NCBI GenBank assembly: GCA_964522505.1
Contig: CAZFWJ010000044.1
Span: 1-29,677 of the forward strand
From: GYS-P2D sp964522505
GTDB taxonomy: Bacteria; Bacteroidota; Bacteroidia; Chitinophagales; Saprospiraceae
DNA: 29,677 nucleotides
Direction: 5' to 3'
Positions 7,328-15,430 of the stretch are shown piece after piece. Made by a program: the position numbers and the translations under genes. The notes below the pieces were generated by a model, which ran no database searches, had not been told where the DNA came from, and saw only the letters and a program-made list of their open reading frames with translations. Within the stretch, counting starts at the first letter, position 1. Each line of letters starts with the position of its first letter.

Positions 7328-8392
7328 ATGGAGAAAGCGATTGTATTGACTCATGGATATTTAGATACTGTCAATGCGAAGACCTGCCATGGCCTCCTGA
7401 GATTTACATCTCGATATGATATAGCGGGCGTAGTGGATAACAAGTTTGCGGGTCAGGATGCAGGCACTGTGATGGATGGGAATGAATTAAACATGACTAT
7501 TTACCCTTCCGTTGCCGAAGCCCTTGAATCAGTTGAGGGAGTAAAAAACTTGATCATAGGTGTAGCTACTCACGGTGGATTGATGCCTGATTCATTTAAG
7601 CCTGAGCTTGAGGAAGCTATATCAAGTGGTTGCAATGTGATCAATGGCCTACATGATTATATTAATGATGTGCCAGCTCTGTCAGCTTTGGCAGAGAAGC
7701 ATGGAGTACAACTTGTAGATATTCGTAAACCTAAGTCAATTGTTGATCTTCAATTCTGGCAAGGGGATATATATAAGGTCGATTGCCCTATTATCGCTGT
7801 TCTCGGTGTTGATTGTGCACTTGGCAAAAGGACTACTACAGGGATGCTCCATGCCATGTGCAACGAGCGCCAGCTCAAGACGGAAATGATCTATACGGGT
7901 CAAACCGGATGGCTACAAGGGTATAAGCATGGATTTATTTTTGATTCAACGCTGAACGATTTCACCTCTGGTGAAATAGAAAAGTCAATAGTTAACTGTT
8001 TCGTTCAAGAAAAGCCAGAGCTCATATTGATAGAAGGACAGTCTTCTCTGAGGAACCCATCGGGACCTGGAGGTAGCGAATTTCTGTTATCAGGAAATGC
8101 TAAGGGCGTTGTCCTTCAAGTCAGTCCTGAACGTATCTATTTCGAAGGATATGAAGATCTTAAGATATTACTGCCATCTGCACGCAATGAGATCAAGTTG
8201 ATTAACCAGTATGGAGCCGAAGTCATTGCTATTACGGTTACTCATGGTAGTAACCTTAAGCGTGCAGAGCTTAGGAATATAATGATCGTTATGGAGCGTG
8301 AATTAGAAATGCCCGTTGTTGCACCGCTAATCGATGGAGTAGAGGAGCTCTACCGTCCTGTCAAGGAATATATGGAGCGTTTTAAAGGATAG
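7328..8392 (+). CDS. dgcN: DUF1611 protein, likely D-glutamate N-acetyltransferase (DgcN type)
   Basis: The 354-residue protein has the DUF1611 layout: a Rossmann-like N-terminal domain (residues 1-140, e.g. IIGVATHGGLMPDSF) and a P-loop C-terminal domain with GVDCALGKRTT at 160-170. It also contains YTGQTGWLQG, LIEGQSSLRNPSGPGGSEFL and VSPERIYFEGYED. The family was long unassigned; in marine bacteria DgcN was described as transferring acetyl from acetyl-CoA to D-glutamate, after which DgcA converts the product to N-acetyl-L-glutamate. Here it follows the epimerase gene by 10 bases, so they are almost certainly co-transcribed. Product and neighbour agree, but acetyltransferase activity is known only from relatives. 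The ATG at 7328 starts directly at the first beta strand (EKAIVLTHGYLD). Confidence 0.85.
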   Translation: MEKAIVLTHGYLDTVNAKTCHGLLRFTSRYDIAGVVDNKFAGQDAGTVMDGNELNMTIYPSVAEALESVEGVKNLIIGVATHGGLMPDSFKPELEEAISSGCNVINGLHDYINDVPALSALAEKHGVQLVDIRKPKSIVDLQFWQGDIYKVDCPIIAVLGVDCALGKRTTTGMLHAMCNERQLKTEMIYTGQTGWLQGYKHGFIFDSTLNDFTSGEIEKSIVNCFVQEKPELILIEGQSSLRNPSGPGGSEFLLSGNAKGVVLQVSPERIYFEGYEDLKILLPSARNEIKLINQYGAEVIAITVTHGSNLKRAELRNIMIVMERELEMPVVAPLIDGVEELYRPVKEYMERFKG

Positions 8393-8407
8393 TACTCTAC
8401 ACTATCT

Positions 8408-8429
8408 GAGAATGGATCTATATCCTCTC
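8408..8429. terminator. Possible bidirectional hairpin between convergent genes
   Basis: GAGA-AT-GGAT-CTAT-ATCC-TCTC folds as two 4-bp stems separated by a two-base bulge, directly abutting the stop codon of the minus-strand gene at 8430. There is no U tract on either side, so it is a weak call. Confidence 0.25.
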
Positions 8430-8930
8430 TTACTCAACCGACGCCTGAAATCCCGATTTCTTACTGAGATCTACTTGAATATGATCGTTTAGGGTTGTTG
8501 CTAATGACAAACCAATGTAATTCACCATTACTGGATAAGCTTTATGAGTGCGATCTACCAGTACTGCAGTCTGTAGCTTCTTGACCAGCGTATTGATGAA
8601 TGGCAAGCAAGCATAGAATAAGGTTCTGCCAGTATTAGCGACATCATCGATTACAATGGCTACCTTGTCTTTGATGGCATCATCGGATAGATTTATACTC
8701 ACCCCATCTTTAGTTGGTTGTGCAGGATTGAGGTTGATTTGTGCTAAGGTGAATTTTACATCTGTCACCTTTGCTTTGTTCAACTCTTTTTTCAAGAGTT
8801 TAGCACAGGCATAACCGTTGTTGTTTACACCAGCTAATATGATCTCCGTTTCTGAACTATTTTGTTCAATAATTTCAAAAGCAAGTCTCGTCAGCTTTTG
8901 TTTGATTTGTTTATCATTGAGTATAATCAT
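8430..8930 (-). CDS. Phosphoribosyltransferase, PyrR-like
   Basis: The 166-residue protein is a type I phosphoribosyltransferase, with the PRPP-binding loop VAIVIDDVANTGRT at 90-103 and the upstream strand IILAGVNNNGYACAKLL (30-46) that carries the flexible loop. Size and order fit PyrR/uracil phosphoribosyltransferase relatives, which use PRPP and a pyrimidine base; the base used here cannot be told. The frame stays open to an ATG at 8990, but I choose the ATG at 8930. The promoter at 8993-9021 would start transcription near 8987, leaving 8990 untranscribed, and MIILNDKQI is a normal PyrR-like start. It is a single gene, divergent from the iron-sulfur operon and convergent with the dgcN-like gene. 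Confidence 0.85.
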   Translation of the reverse strand: MIILNDKQIKQKLTRLAFEIIEQNSSETEIILAGVNNNGYACAKLLKKELNKAKVTDVKFTLAQINLNPAQPTKDGVSINLSDDAIKDKVAIVIDDVANTGRTLFYACLPFINTLVKKLQTAVLVDRTHKAYPVMVNYIGLSLATTLNDHIQVDLSKKSGFQASVE

Positions 8931-8992
8931 ATGATTATTTTGTCTATTATGAGTCGCAGTACATTGCATTACAACGAACCATATGTACACAG

Positions 8993-9021
8993 CAAAGTTA
9001 TCATTTAAGAATTTTAAACAA
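8993..9021 (-). promoter_or_regulatory. Promoter of the phosphoribosyltransferase gene
   Basis: On the minus strand TAACTTTG (8993-9000) matches TAnnTTTG exactly, and TTG (9019-9021) lies 18 bases upstream. This is the cleanest Bacteroidota-type promoter I found in the window. It implies a ~55-base leader to the ATG at 8930. Confidence 0.75.
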
Positions 9022-9032
9022 TCGCCATAGTA

Positions 9033-10400
9033 ATGAGCATTTCTCAGATCCTATTTATACTCCTTAGTGCGGTAGTGTTCTTCGTTGCCTTTAGGCAATT
9101 CAGTAAGGTATATCGCAACATAAGATTGGGTAAAGACGAAGATATCCGTGGTGACAGCGGTTGGCGGTTGAAAAATGTTTTACTTGTAGCGTTTGGACAA
9201 AAGAAAATGTTTAAACGATTCATTCCAGCAATCCTGCATCTCTTCATCTATGTTGCTTTCTTGATGACTCAAATTGAGCTAATAGAGATTTTCATTGATG
9301 GTTTTGGGGGCGTGCACCGATTTTTTGCGGATAAGATTGGTGTACTCTATACTGTAATAATAGGGTTTATCGAAATACTCTCGTTATTAGCTTTTGTCTC
9401 TACGATTATCTTTTTGTGGCGACGTAATATCTTAAAGGTACCTAGATTTATAAAGCCCGAGATGAATGGTTGGCCAAAGCTTGATGGCAATTTGATCCTC
9501 TATGGTGAAATTTTACTGTTGATCGGCATATTCAGCATGAACGGTGCAGATGTACTCTTACAAAAGATGGATCCTGCACATTTCCCTGATACGGGGACAT
9601 TGCCTGTGAGTAGTTGGCTCGGTCCAGCTCTATTCGGTGGATTATCAGAAGGAGCGCTTCATGTTGTTGAGCGATTTGGATGGTGGTTGCATATAATGGT
9701 TGTGTTTGGTTTTATCATATACCTCCCATATTCTAAGCACCTCCATATTTTCTTGGCGTTCCCTAATGTATATTTCTCCAAGAATCAATCTCGAGGAGAG
9801 ATGAATAACATGCCCGCTATTATGAATGAGGTTAAGTCCATGATGGGTCTTATTGAAGAGTCTGACGCAGGTGAAATGAGTGAGGATATTCCAGAGTTTG
9901 GCTCTAAGGACATTATGGACCTAAGTTGGAAGAACATATTAGAGTCCTATACCTGTACTGAGTGCGGGCGTTGTACTTCTGTCTGTCCAGCTAACCTGAC
10001 TGGTAAGAAGTTATCTCCTCGTAAGATTATGATGGATATCAGAGATCGTGCTGAAGAAGTCGGTAAGAAAATTGAATCGGGCAATAACGAGTATATCAAT
10101 GCGGAGAAAGGAGGTGAGGTATTAACCAAGGCCAATTTTGATGATGGTTTATCGCTATTTGACAAGATTACTCAGGAAGAATTATTTGCTTGCACATCTT
10201 GTAATGCCTGCGTTGAAGCTTGTCCTGTGATGATTAATCCACTGGAGCCGATTCTGGAGATGAGACGATATGAAATATTGACTAATTCAGCGGGGCCTAC
10301 AGATTGGCTGCCGATGTTCAATAGTATGGAGAGTGGAGGAGCTGTTTGGCAGCTACCTGATGCTCGTGATGCTTGGACTGCAGATATTGAGGAATCATAG
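9033..10400 (+). CDS. Membrane iron-sulfur protein, cytochrome-b-like plus HdrC/GlpC-like domains
   Basis: The 455-residue protein has an N-terminal membrane half with about five helices (start ILFILLSAVVFFVAF, then LHLFIYVAFLMTQIELIEIF, a segment near 105-130, LILYGEILLLIGIFSM, and LHIMVVFGFIIYLPYSKHLH). Histidines sit in or beside these segments and could bind heme as in nitrate-reductase gamma/DsrM proteins. The soluble half carries two complete 4Fe-4S motifs, CTECGRCTSVCP near 308 and CTSCNACVEACP near 387. This is the layout of HdrC/GlpC-like electron carriers fused to a quinone-facing membrane module. The partner HdrB-like protein starts 24 bases downstream. It probably moves electrons between a cytoplasmic donor and the quinone pool, but the donor is not known. 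Confidence 0.88.
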   Translation: MSISQILFILLSAVVFFVAFRQFSKVYRNIRLGKDEDIRGDSGWRLKNVLLVAFGQKKMFKRFIPAILHLFIYVAFLMTQIELIEIFIDGFGGVHRFFADKIGVLYTVIIGFIEILSLLAFVSTIIFLWRRNILKVPRFIKPEMNGWPKLDGNLILYGEILLLIGIFSMNGADVLLQKMDPAHFPDTGTLPVSSWLGPALFGGLSEGALHVVERFGWWLHIMVVFGFIIYLPYSKHLHIFLAFPNVYFSKNQSRGEMNNMPAIMNEVKSMMGLIEESDAGEMSEDIPEFGSKDIMDLSWKNILESYTCTECGRCTSVCPANLTGKKLSPRKIMMDIRDRAEEVGKKIESGNNEYINAEKGGEVLTKANFDDGLSLFDKITQEELFACTSCNACVEACPVMINPLEPILEMRRYEILTNSAGPTDWLPMFNSMESGGAVWQLPDARDAWTADIEES

Positions 10401-10424
10401 GCCAATAAATTAAAAGAAGAATCC

Positions 10425-11204
10425 ATGAAAGTAAGAACGATAGCCGAATATGTTGCTTCTGGCGAGAATCCCGAGATCTTATTTTGGGTAGGTTGTGCTG
10501 GAAGTTTTGATGCTCGAGCCAAGAAGGTATCAGTGGCATTTGCTAAGATTCTCTCTTCGGTGGGTCTTAGCTTTGCAATACTCGGTAATGAAGAGAGCTG
10601 CACTGGAGATCCGGCCCGACGTGCTGGTAATGAGTTTATCTTTCAGATGACAGCCATACAAAACATCGAAACACTCAATAGCTACAAAGTACAAAAGATC
10701 GTGACTGCCTGTCCGCACTGTTTTAATACGTTAAAAAATGAATATCCTAAGTTGGGTGGAAACTATGAAGTATTGCATCATACACAACTCATCCAAAGTC
10801 TGATCAATGAGGGTAAGTTAAAGATCGAAGGTGGTGCGTTCTCAGGTAAGAGAGTTACTTACCATGATAGTTGCTATCTCGGACGTGTCAATGGGGAGTA
10901 TGAGGCACCACGTGCTATCCTTAACGAGCTCGATGCCAACTTCATTGAGATGGATCGCAAACGTCAGAATGGCCTATGCTGTGGTGCAGGTGGAGCTCAG
11001 ATGTTTAAGGAAGATGAGCCAGGTAATAAGCGCATCAATACAGAGCGTGCTGAAGAAGCACTTTCTAAAAATCCCGATATAATCGCGGCTAACTGCCCAT
11101 TCTGTATTACGATGCTCATGGACGGTATTAAAGCTAAAGAGAAACAAGAAGAGGTGATGGTATATGACATTTCAGAATTGATCGTGCAATCCAATGGTCT
11201 CTAA
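10425..11204 (+). CDS. CCG-domain iron-sulfur protein, HdrB/GlpC-like
   Basis: This 259-residue protein has two cysteine-rich CCG domains (PF02754 type). The first begins WVGCAGSFDARAKKV near residue 20, with EESCTGDPARR near 62 and TACPHCFNTL near 95. The second begins YHDSCYLGRVNGEYEAP near 146, with NGLCCGAGGAQMF near 184 and ANCPFCITML near 222. All the expected cysteines appear present, so it could hold a noncubane-type or 4Fe-4S centre as in heterodisulfide reductase HdrB. There is no membrane segment; it should dock on the membrane protein encoded just upstream. Spacing (24 bases) and the downstream overlap of 11 bases point to one transcript of three genes. The true redox substrate is unknown. 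Confidence 0.9.
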   Translation: MKVRTIAEYVASGENPEILFWVGCAGSFDARAKKVSVAFAKILSSVGLSFAILGNEESCTGDPARRAGNEFIFQMTAIQNIETLNSYKVQKIVTACPHCFNTLKNEYPKLGGNYEVLHHTQLIQSLINEGKLKIEGGAFSGKRVTYHDSCYLGRVNGEYEAPRAILNELDANFIEMDRKRQNGLCCGAGGAQMFKEDEPGNKRINTERAEEALSKNPDIIAANCPFCITMLMDGIKAKEKQEEVMVYDISELIVQSNGL

Positions 11205-11709
11205 TTATACTATAGATCAAATCCCAGTTGAACTGGAGATGATGTCTGACTCTTCTCGAGTTTGGATTTTTCAGTCAGAGACTAAGTTGAGTGAAAAAGA
11301 TGTCTTTATAGCTTCAGAGCAGATCCGAAGCTTTTTAGAACAATGGACAGCCCATAATAGACAGCTCAATGCGCATGGTGCGGTATTCTACAATCGCTTC
11401 ATAGTGATCGTCTTAGATGAAGAGCAATCTAATAATGCTTCCGGATGCTCAATAGATAGTCTGACACGATATATTCAAAATGTCGGAGATCAACTCGATA
11501 CTAACGTCATGGATCGGCAGCACTTCTATTTCCTTAAAGGAACCGAAGTGGAAGGTGTTAATATGAACGAATTACCACAACACTATAAGATGGGGAAGGT
11601 CACTGAAGAGTCATTGGTCTTCAATAATCTCATCAAAACAAAAGGAGAGCTATTCTCCAAATGGTTGGTGCCTATCAAGAGTAGCTGGCAGTGGAGATTT
11701 GTGGAGTGA
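11194..11709 (+). CDS. Bacteroidota conserved protein of unknown function (often misnamed ABC transporter ATPase)
   Basis: The 171-residue protein overlaps the end of the HdrB-like gene by 11 bases and starts at an ATG (11194). Phrases such as DSSRVWIFQSETKLSE near 19, FLEQWTAHNRQLNAHG near 48, NRFIVIVLDEEQSNNASGCS near 66 and KMGKVTEESLVFNNLIKTKGEL near 130 match, from memory, a family found widely in Bacteroidota and often labelled ABC transporter ATPase in databases. No Walker A, signature or Walker B motif is present, so that name is not supported here. No signal peptide or membrane segment is visible. The translational coupling suggests a role beside the iron-sulfur proteins, such as assembly or regulation, but this is only context. 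Confidence 0.85.
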   Translation: MVSNYTIDQIPVELEMMSDSSRVWIFQSETKLSEKDVFIASEQIRSFLEQWTAHNRQLNAHGAVFYNRFIVIVLDEEQSNNASGCSIDSLTRYIQNVGDQLDTNVMDRQHFYFLKGTEVEGVNMNELPQHYKMGKVTEESLVFNNLIKTKGELFSKWLVPIKSSWQWRFVE

Positions 11710-11819
11710 TCTCGTAGAGCCGATTCTTTCTATCTTAACAAAGAATGCTTACTAGCAAGTCTTGTGGAATTACCGCTACTGAATTTAAGATTATTAATCT
11801 GAGATCGACAACGATAGAA

Positions 11820-12578
11820 TTACCTATACGTAGTTTTACCGTGCGCGTTATAAATCTGCTCTATCTCATTACGCTCGATCTGCACACCCAAATCAAATAA
11901 CTGCTTCGATTCTGACGTACTCAGAGAGTTAAATAGCTCATAGCTCCCAGATATGATATCCAACCCGATCTGAAAAGCACTTACTTCAGCTTGCGCATAT
12001 ACGGAACTCTTCTTCATCCTACTGACAAGTTGAGTGAGGAGTTCGATAATTTTAGTGACGAGCTTCTTATCCTGTATGATCTCAAATAATGACTTGGACT
12101 CATTGATAAAGCCCATGACATCAGACTTCGGTAAGGAGGCGACTAACCTCTTGAGATCTCCCTGGGAGATCGGGATTTGTACATCTAATTCCAATGCCTT
12201 TTTGATAAGTCGATCTTCAAATTTGTTCGCTCTTCGGAAGGATCGAAGTGCTTTGAGAGCTGCATTCAATATTTTAGGTAAGTGCCTACCATACTTAAAG
12301 ATGATACGACTGGAGTCTACGAGTATAGTCAATAAGCTTTTAGGATTTTTGATGTGCTGATCCAGGCTGTCAAATGCCTTGTCGAGTTCTTTACGTTTCT
12401 CAACTGGAGGATAGATATAATCTAGGAAAAAGTCTCGGAAAAGCTCAATCCGGTCTGCTTCAAAAGATTCTGGAATATCATAATGGCTCGACAAGTAATG
12501 ATATTGATATCGATTGCTGATCAAGATCCGATATGCTTCAATCACAGCTCCATTCATTTCTTCTTGAGAATATGACAT
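11820..12578 (-). CDS. Unknown helical protein coupled to the acyl-CoA carboxylase gene
   Basis: I do not recognise this 252-residue protein. It is highly helical, with heptad-like stretches (VEKRKELDKAFDSLDQHI, IIELLTQLVSRMKKS) and no membrane segment, signal peptide or cysteine motif. In-frame TTG (12584) and GTG (12581) starts exist, but the ATG at 12578 shares its A with the TGA of the upstream carboxylase (TGATG), the usual form for translational coupling, so I use it. This coupling suggests it is made in step with the carboxylase and may bind it or act in the same pathway. Nothing in the sequence names the role. The next gene on the plus strand ends at 11709 and the gap between holds only a weak 7-bp inverted repeat (11723-11746). 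Confidence 0.8.
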   Translation of the reverse strand: MSYSQEEMNGAVIEAYRILISNRYQYHYLSSHYDIPESFEADRIELFRDFFLDYIYPPVEKRKELDKAFDSLDQHIKNPKSLLTILVDSSRIIFKYGRHLPKILNAALKALRSFRRANKFEDRLIKKALELDVQIPISQGDLKRLVASLPKSDVMGFINESKSLFEIIQDKKLVTKIIELLTQLVSRMKKSSVYAQAEVSAFQIGLDIISGSYELFNSLSTSESKQLFDLGVQIERNEIEQIYNAHGKTTYR

Positions 12579-14146
12579 CACCAACTATCAATGGTTCTGT
12601 TAGAGTTTGGTTGTATGTGTTGCTTGGACATCGCAGCACAGATCCATCTACGAGTATCCGCTGGATCAATAACTTCGTCAAACTCAAACATGCTTGCCGC
12701 ATGTATAGCCTTGCCACGCTGATAAGCTCGATCAACGAGCTTGTCAAAGAGTGCTTCCTGTTCTTCAGTCGTTCCGGCGGTTTCTATTTCCTTTTTATAC
12801 CCGAGTTTAACAGCTCCTTCTAATCCCATGGCTCCGAATTCTGCACTCGGCCAAGCTAATGACAGCAGTGGCTCATGTGTGCTGCCGCCACACATCGCCA
12901 TTGCACCAAGTCCGTAGGCCTTGCGTAAGAATATGGTAATAATCGGCACCTTAAGCGAAGCACCAGTGATATACATCCTCGAGGATCTACGTACCAGTCC
13001 TTCTAACTCTGTTTCGGGTCCAACCATAAACCCTGGAGCATCACACAACGATATGATTGGGAGCCCAAAAGCATCACAGAGTTGCATGAATCGAGAGGCT
13101 TTATCAGCCGCAATGCTATCTACTGCACCACCGAGATGTCTTGTGCTGTTAGCAATTAAACCATAGGGCTTCCCTTCGATGCGACAGAGTCCTGTAACCA
13201 TGTTTCTGCCAAATCCTCCACGTAACTCTAAAAAGGAATCTGTATCAACCAATGCATGTATAACTTTCATGACATCATAGGCAAATTTTCTATTTTCTGG
13301 TATTACCTCACGCAGCGCTGCTTGATCTTCGCAATCCCAATCTGTGATGGCGCCTTGAAAGAATGAAAGATATTTCTTGGCTACATCAGTTGCTTCAGCC
13401 TCATCTTCAACCAGGATATCGATTACCCCATTCATATATAGATCTGCAGCCTTGCCGATGTCTTTAGGATGATATACTCCCAGACCACCGCCTTCGATCA
13501 TTGCAGGCCCTCCCATACCCATATTGCTATTTTTAGTGGCGATGATTACATCGGAGCATCCTGCAATAGAGGCGTTACCTGCAAAGCAATAACCCGAGAC
13601 AATTGCAATACGAGGAACCTTGCCGCTCAGTCTAGCAAATTCCACGAAAGTTGGAATATGAAGACCTCCAATCGTAATCAGGTCGTAGTCGACGTCTCCA
13701 GGTCTTCCCCCGCCACCTTCAACATAAAATATAATCGGACGGAGGGTAGCCTTAGCGATTTCTATAAGACGGTCGGTTTTGCGATGATTCAGTGCACCTT
13801 GGGTGCCAGCCAATACCGTATAATCGTAAGATAGAATACAACATGCCGATGATGCTTCATCAAACAAGAGTCTGTTGATGGTGCCAATACCACATACCAG
13901 TCCATCCGCTGGAGTGTGCGCTATGAGGTCTTCCAGCTCTCGGCGTGAACGCTGTGCGGCAACGGTCAATCCACCAATCTCTAAAAAGCTGTCGGCATCA
14001 CAGAGGTCAGTTATATTTTCACGAGCTGTTCGTTGATTTTTAGATCTACGCTTAGCGACAGCCTTCTGACGATTGTTATCATCGAGAAATTGCCTCCGCT
14101 CGATAAAGTCTTGATAGTCCTTTCTTTTGTTTTCTTCTGTTGGCAT
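12578..14146 (-). CDS. Acyl-CoA carboxylase carboxyltransferase (beta) subunit
   Basis: The 522-residue protein is a carboxyl transferase of the PccB/MmdA/AccD family, moving carboxyl from biotin to propionyl- or acetyl-CoA or another acyl-CoA. Both halves of the fold are complete, with oxyanion-hole and binding elements GGGGRPG (144-150), SGYCFAGNA (184-192), GMGGPAMIEGGGLG (210-223) and, in the C-terminal half, DAPGFMVG (369-376) and RKAYGLGAMAM (408-418). Length is normal. No biotin carboxylase or biotin carrier gene lies in the window, so the partner subunits must be encoded elsewhere. It overlaps the downstream unknown gene by one base. It is preceded by 179 bases of non-coding DNA (14147-14325) in which I see no clear promoter. 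Exact acyl substrate is uncertain. Confidence 0.9.
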   Translation of the reverse strand: MPTEENKRKDYQDFIERRQFLDDNNRQKAVAKRRSKNQRTARENITDLCDADSFLEIGGLTVAAQRSRRELEDLIAHTPADGLVCGIGTINRLLFDEASSACCILSYDYTVLAGTQGALNHRKTDRLIEIAKATLRPIIFYVEGGGGRPGDVDYDLITIGGLHIPTFVEFARLSGKVPRIAIVSGYCFAGNASIAGCSDVIIATKNSNMGMGGPAMIEGGGLGVYHPKDIGKAADLYMNGVIDILVEDEAEATDVAKKYLSFFQGAITDWDCEDQAALREVIPENRKFAYDVMKVIHALVDTDSFLELRGGFGRNMVTGLCRIEGKPYGLIANSTRHLGGAVDSIAADKASRFMQLCDAFGLPIISLCDAPGFMVGPETELEGLVRRSSRMYITGASLKVPIITIFLRKAYGLGAMAMCGGSTHEPLLSLAWPSAEFGAMGLEGAVKLGYKKEIETAGTTEEQEALFDKLVDRAYQRGKAIHAASMFEFDEVIDPADTRRWICAAMSKQHIQPNSNRTIDSW

Positions 14147-14325
14147 AATCCTCGCTTAACGTAAATATATCGTTCCGCACATAAACATATGGTGCCAATT
14201 AAGAGCGCTGCATTCTTTCCATTAAAATAATTGACTCAGCTATATATATACTGGCCCGTGTTCATTACTCTGAAATCCATGATACCCTAAGCTACTATAT
14301 TCTTCAGTTAGAAAATTGATTGAAT

Positions 14326-15192
14326 TTAAGAGCTTTGGTATTGGAGATTTCTTTTTTGTGCAAATTGCCTAGGTGTTATCCCCTTGACTCTTTTGAATAT
14401 TCTTATAAAATACGATAAGCTATTGTATCCACATTTGGAGCAAGTCTCTGATACATTATTTCCTTGTGAGAGATAATAGCAAGCTCTTTGAATTCTGTAA
14501 TTATTCAACCATTGAGAGAAAGTATAGGAGGTGGACCGCTTAAAGTAAGATGAAAAACTAGGAATGGACAATCCGACAAGATCTGCGATTTCCTTAACCT
14601 TAAAATCGTGAGCATAGTTAGCCTCAATAAAAGAAAATATTGTTTGTAATCTCACTTTAGCATTAAGCACTTTTTTTGCAGGTATCAATGTTTCATTGAG
14701 TAATATATACTCGTTACTCAATGATAAATCTCCCAATAATTGAAGTAATAAATACACTCTCTTGTGCACAGGAGCAGAATTTATTTCTCTCATTTTATTC
14801 TTGCCATATTGAAGCGTATTACCATAAAAAGAAACTCCAAACTTTGAATTCTCTAAGAGTTTTGGTAAGCTTTTTAATTCTACCAGTAGGTTTTGAGCTT
14901 CGGTTACAAGTGTTTCATCAAATTGTATGACGATCTCTTCATGTGGATTTGAAGCATTTAGTCCAAAACCCGAATGGGGAAGGTTTTTTCCGATGAGTAT
15001 TAGATCACCATTATCATAGCTGCTATAATCATGACCTACATGTCTGAGGCCTGAGCCAAAGGTTATACAGGTTAGCTCAATTTCATCGTGAAAATGATAA
15101 TGCCAGCCTTGATTTCTCGGATCACAATAATTGTACAGAACTCTTAACGAGCTACCTGGATCAAGTTCTACTTTTTCATACGTAATGAACAT
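14326..15192 (-). CDS. AraC-family transcriptional regulator
   Basis: The 288-residue protein has an N-terminal cupin-like sensor domain (about residues 1-150; WHYHFHDEIELTCITFGSG near 31-49) and a C-terminal AraC double helix-turn-helix. The latter is visible as KVKEIADLVGLSIPSFSSYF and, near the end, CGYNSLSYFIRIFKRVKGIT. AraC proteins of this type respond to small molecules, often sugars, and activate nearby genes. It is divergent from the SusC gene with 238 bases between them, so it is the likely regulator of the SusCD-trehalase locus. A perfect palindrome GAACATGTTC (15187-15196) covers its start codon. The Cys pair in the second helix (TCSKCGY) is slightly unusual. No signal peptide, so it is cytoplasmic. 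Confidence 0.92.
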   Translation of the reverse strand: MFITYEKVELDPGSSLRVLYNYCDPRNQGWHYHFHDEIELTCITFGSGLRHVGHDYSSYDNGDLILIGKNLPHSGFGLNASNPHEEIVIQFDETLVTEAQNLLVELKSLPKLLENSKFGVSFYGNTLQYGKNKMREINSAPVHKRVYLLLQLLGDLSLSNEYILLNETLIPAKKVLNAKVRLQTIFSFIEANYAHDFKVKEIADLVGLSIPSFSSYFKRSTSYTFSQWLNNYRIQRACYYLSQGNNVSETCSKCGYNSLSYFIRIFKRVKGITPRQFAQKRNLQYQSS

Positions 15193-15196
15193 GTTC
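15187..15196. repeat. Palindrome over the AraC gene start codon
   Basis: GAACATGTTC is a perfect 10-base palindrome that includes the start codon (15190-15192, minus strand). It may be chance or part of an autoregulatory operator; there is no second copy nearby that I could see. Confidence 0.2.
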
Positions 15197-15430
15197 TAAA
15201 AACTTTTTACTCAATATATATTAATAAAGTTCATAAACGTGATAATATAGTGATATTTCCGCAGTGTAAGTTATAATAGATTGTCTTTTGATAGCAATTC
15301 AGTATAATTTTCTATGAAATTGAATTTTAGTATTATATGTTTGAATCATGGGTGCACTTTGAGCTATCTAACTACGTGGTTCATAATTATCAGCCGTACT
15401 GTTTATCTAATCTTAATTAATAAGTATTAT

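Noticed and set aside
10172..10603. Antisense open frame across the HdrC-like/HdrB-like junction
   Set aside because: It lies opposite two genes with complete cysteine motifs, has no recognisable domain and crosses a gene boundary.
11723..11746. Inverted repeat ATTCTTT/AAAGAAT between convergent genes as a terminator
   Set aside because: It is only 7 bp, with a 10-base loop and no U tract, so too weak to call.
13469..13834. Plus-strand open frame inside the carboxylase gene
   Set aside because: It is opposite a well-conserved carboxyltransferase core and its protein shows no family features.
15314..15430. Longer SusC N-terminus starting at the ATG at 15314
   Set aside because: It would add 39 residues ahead of a standard signal peptide; the ATG at 15431 fits better.
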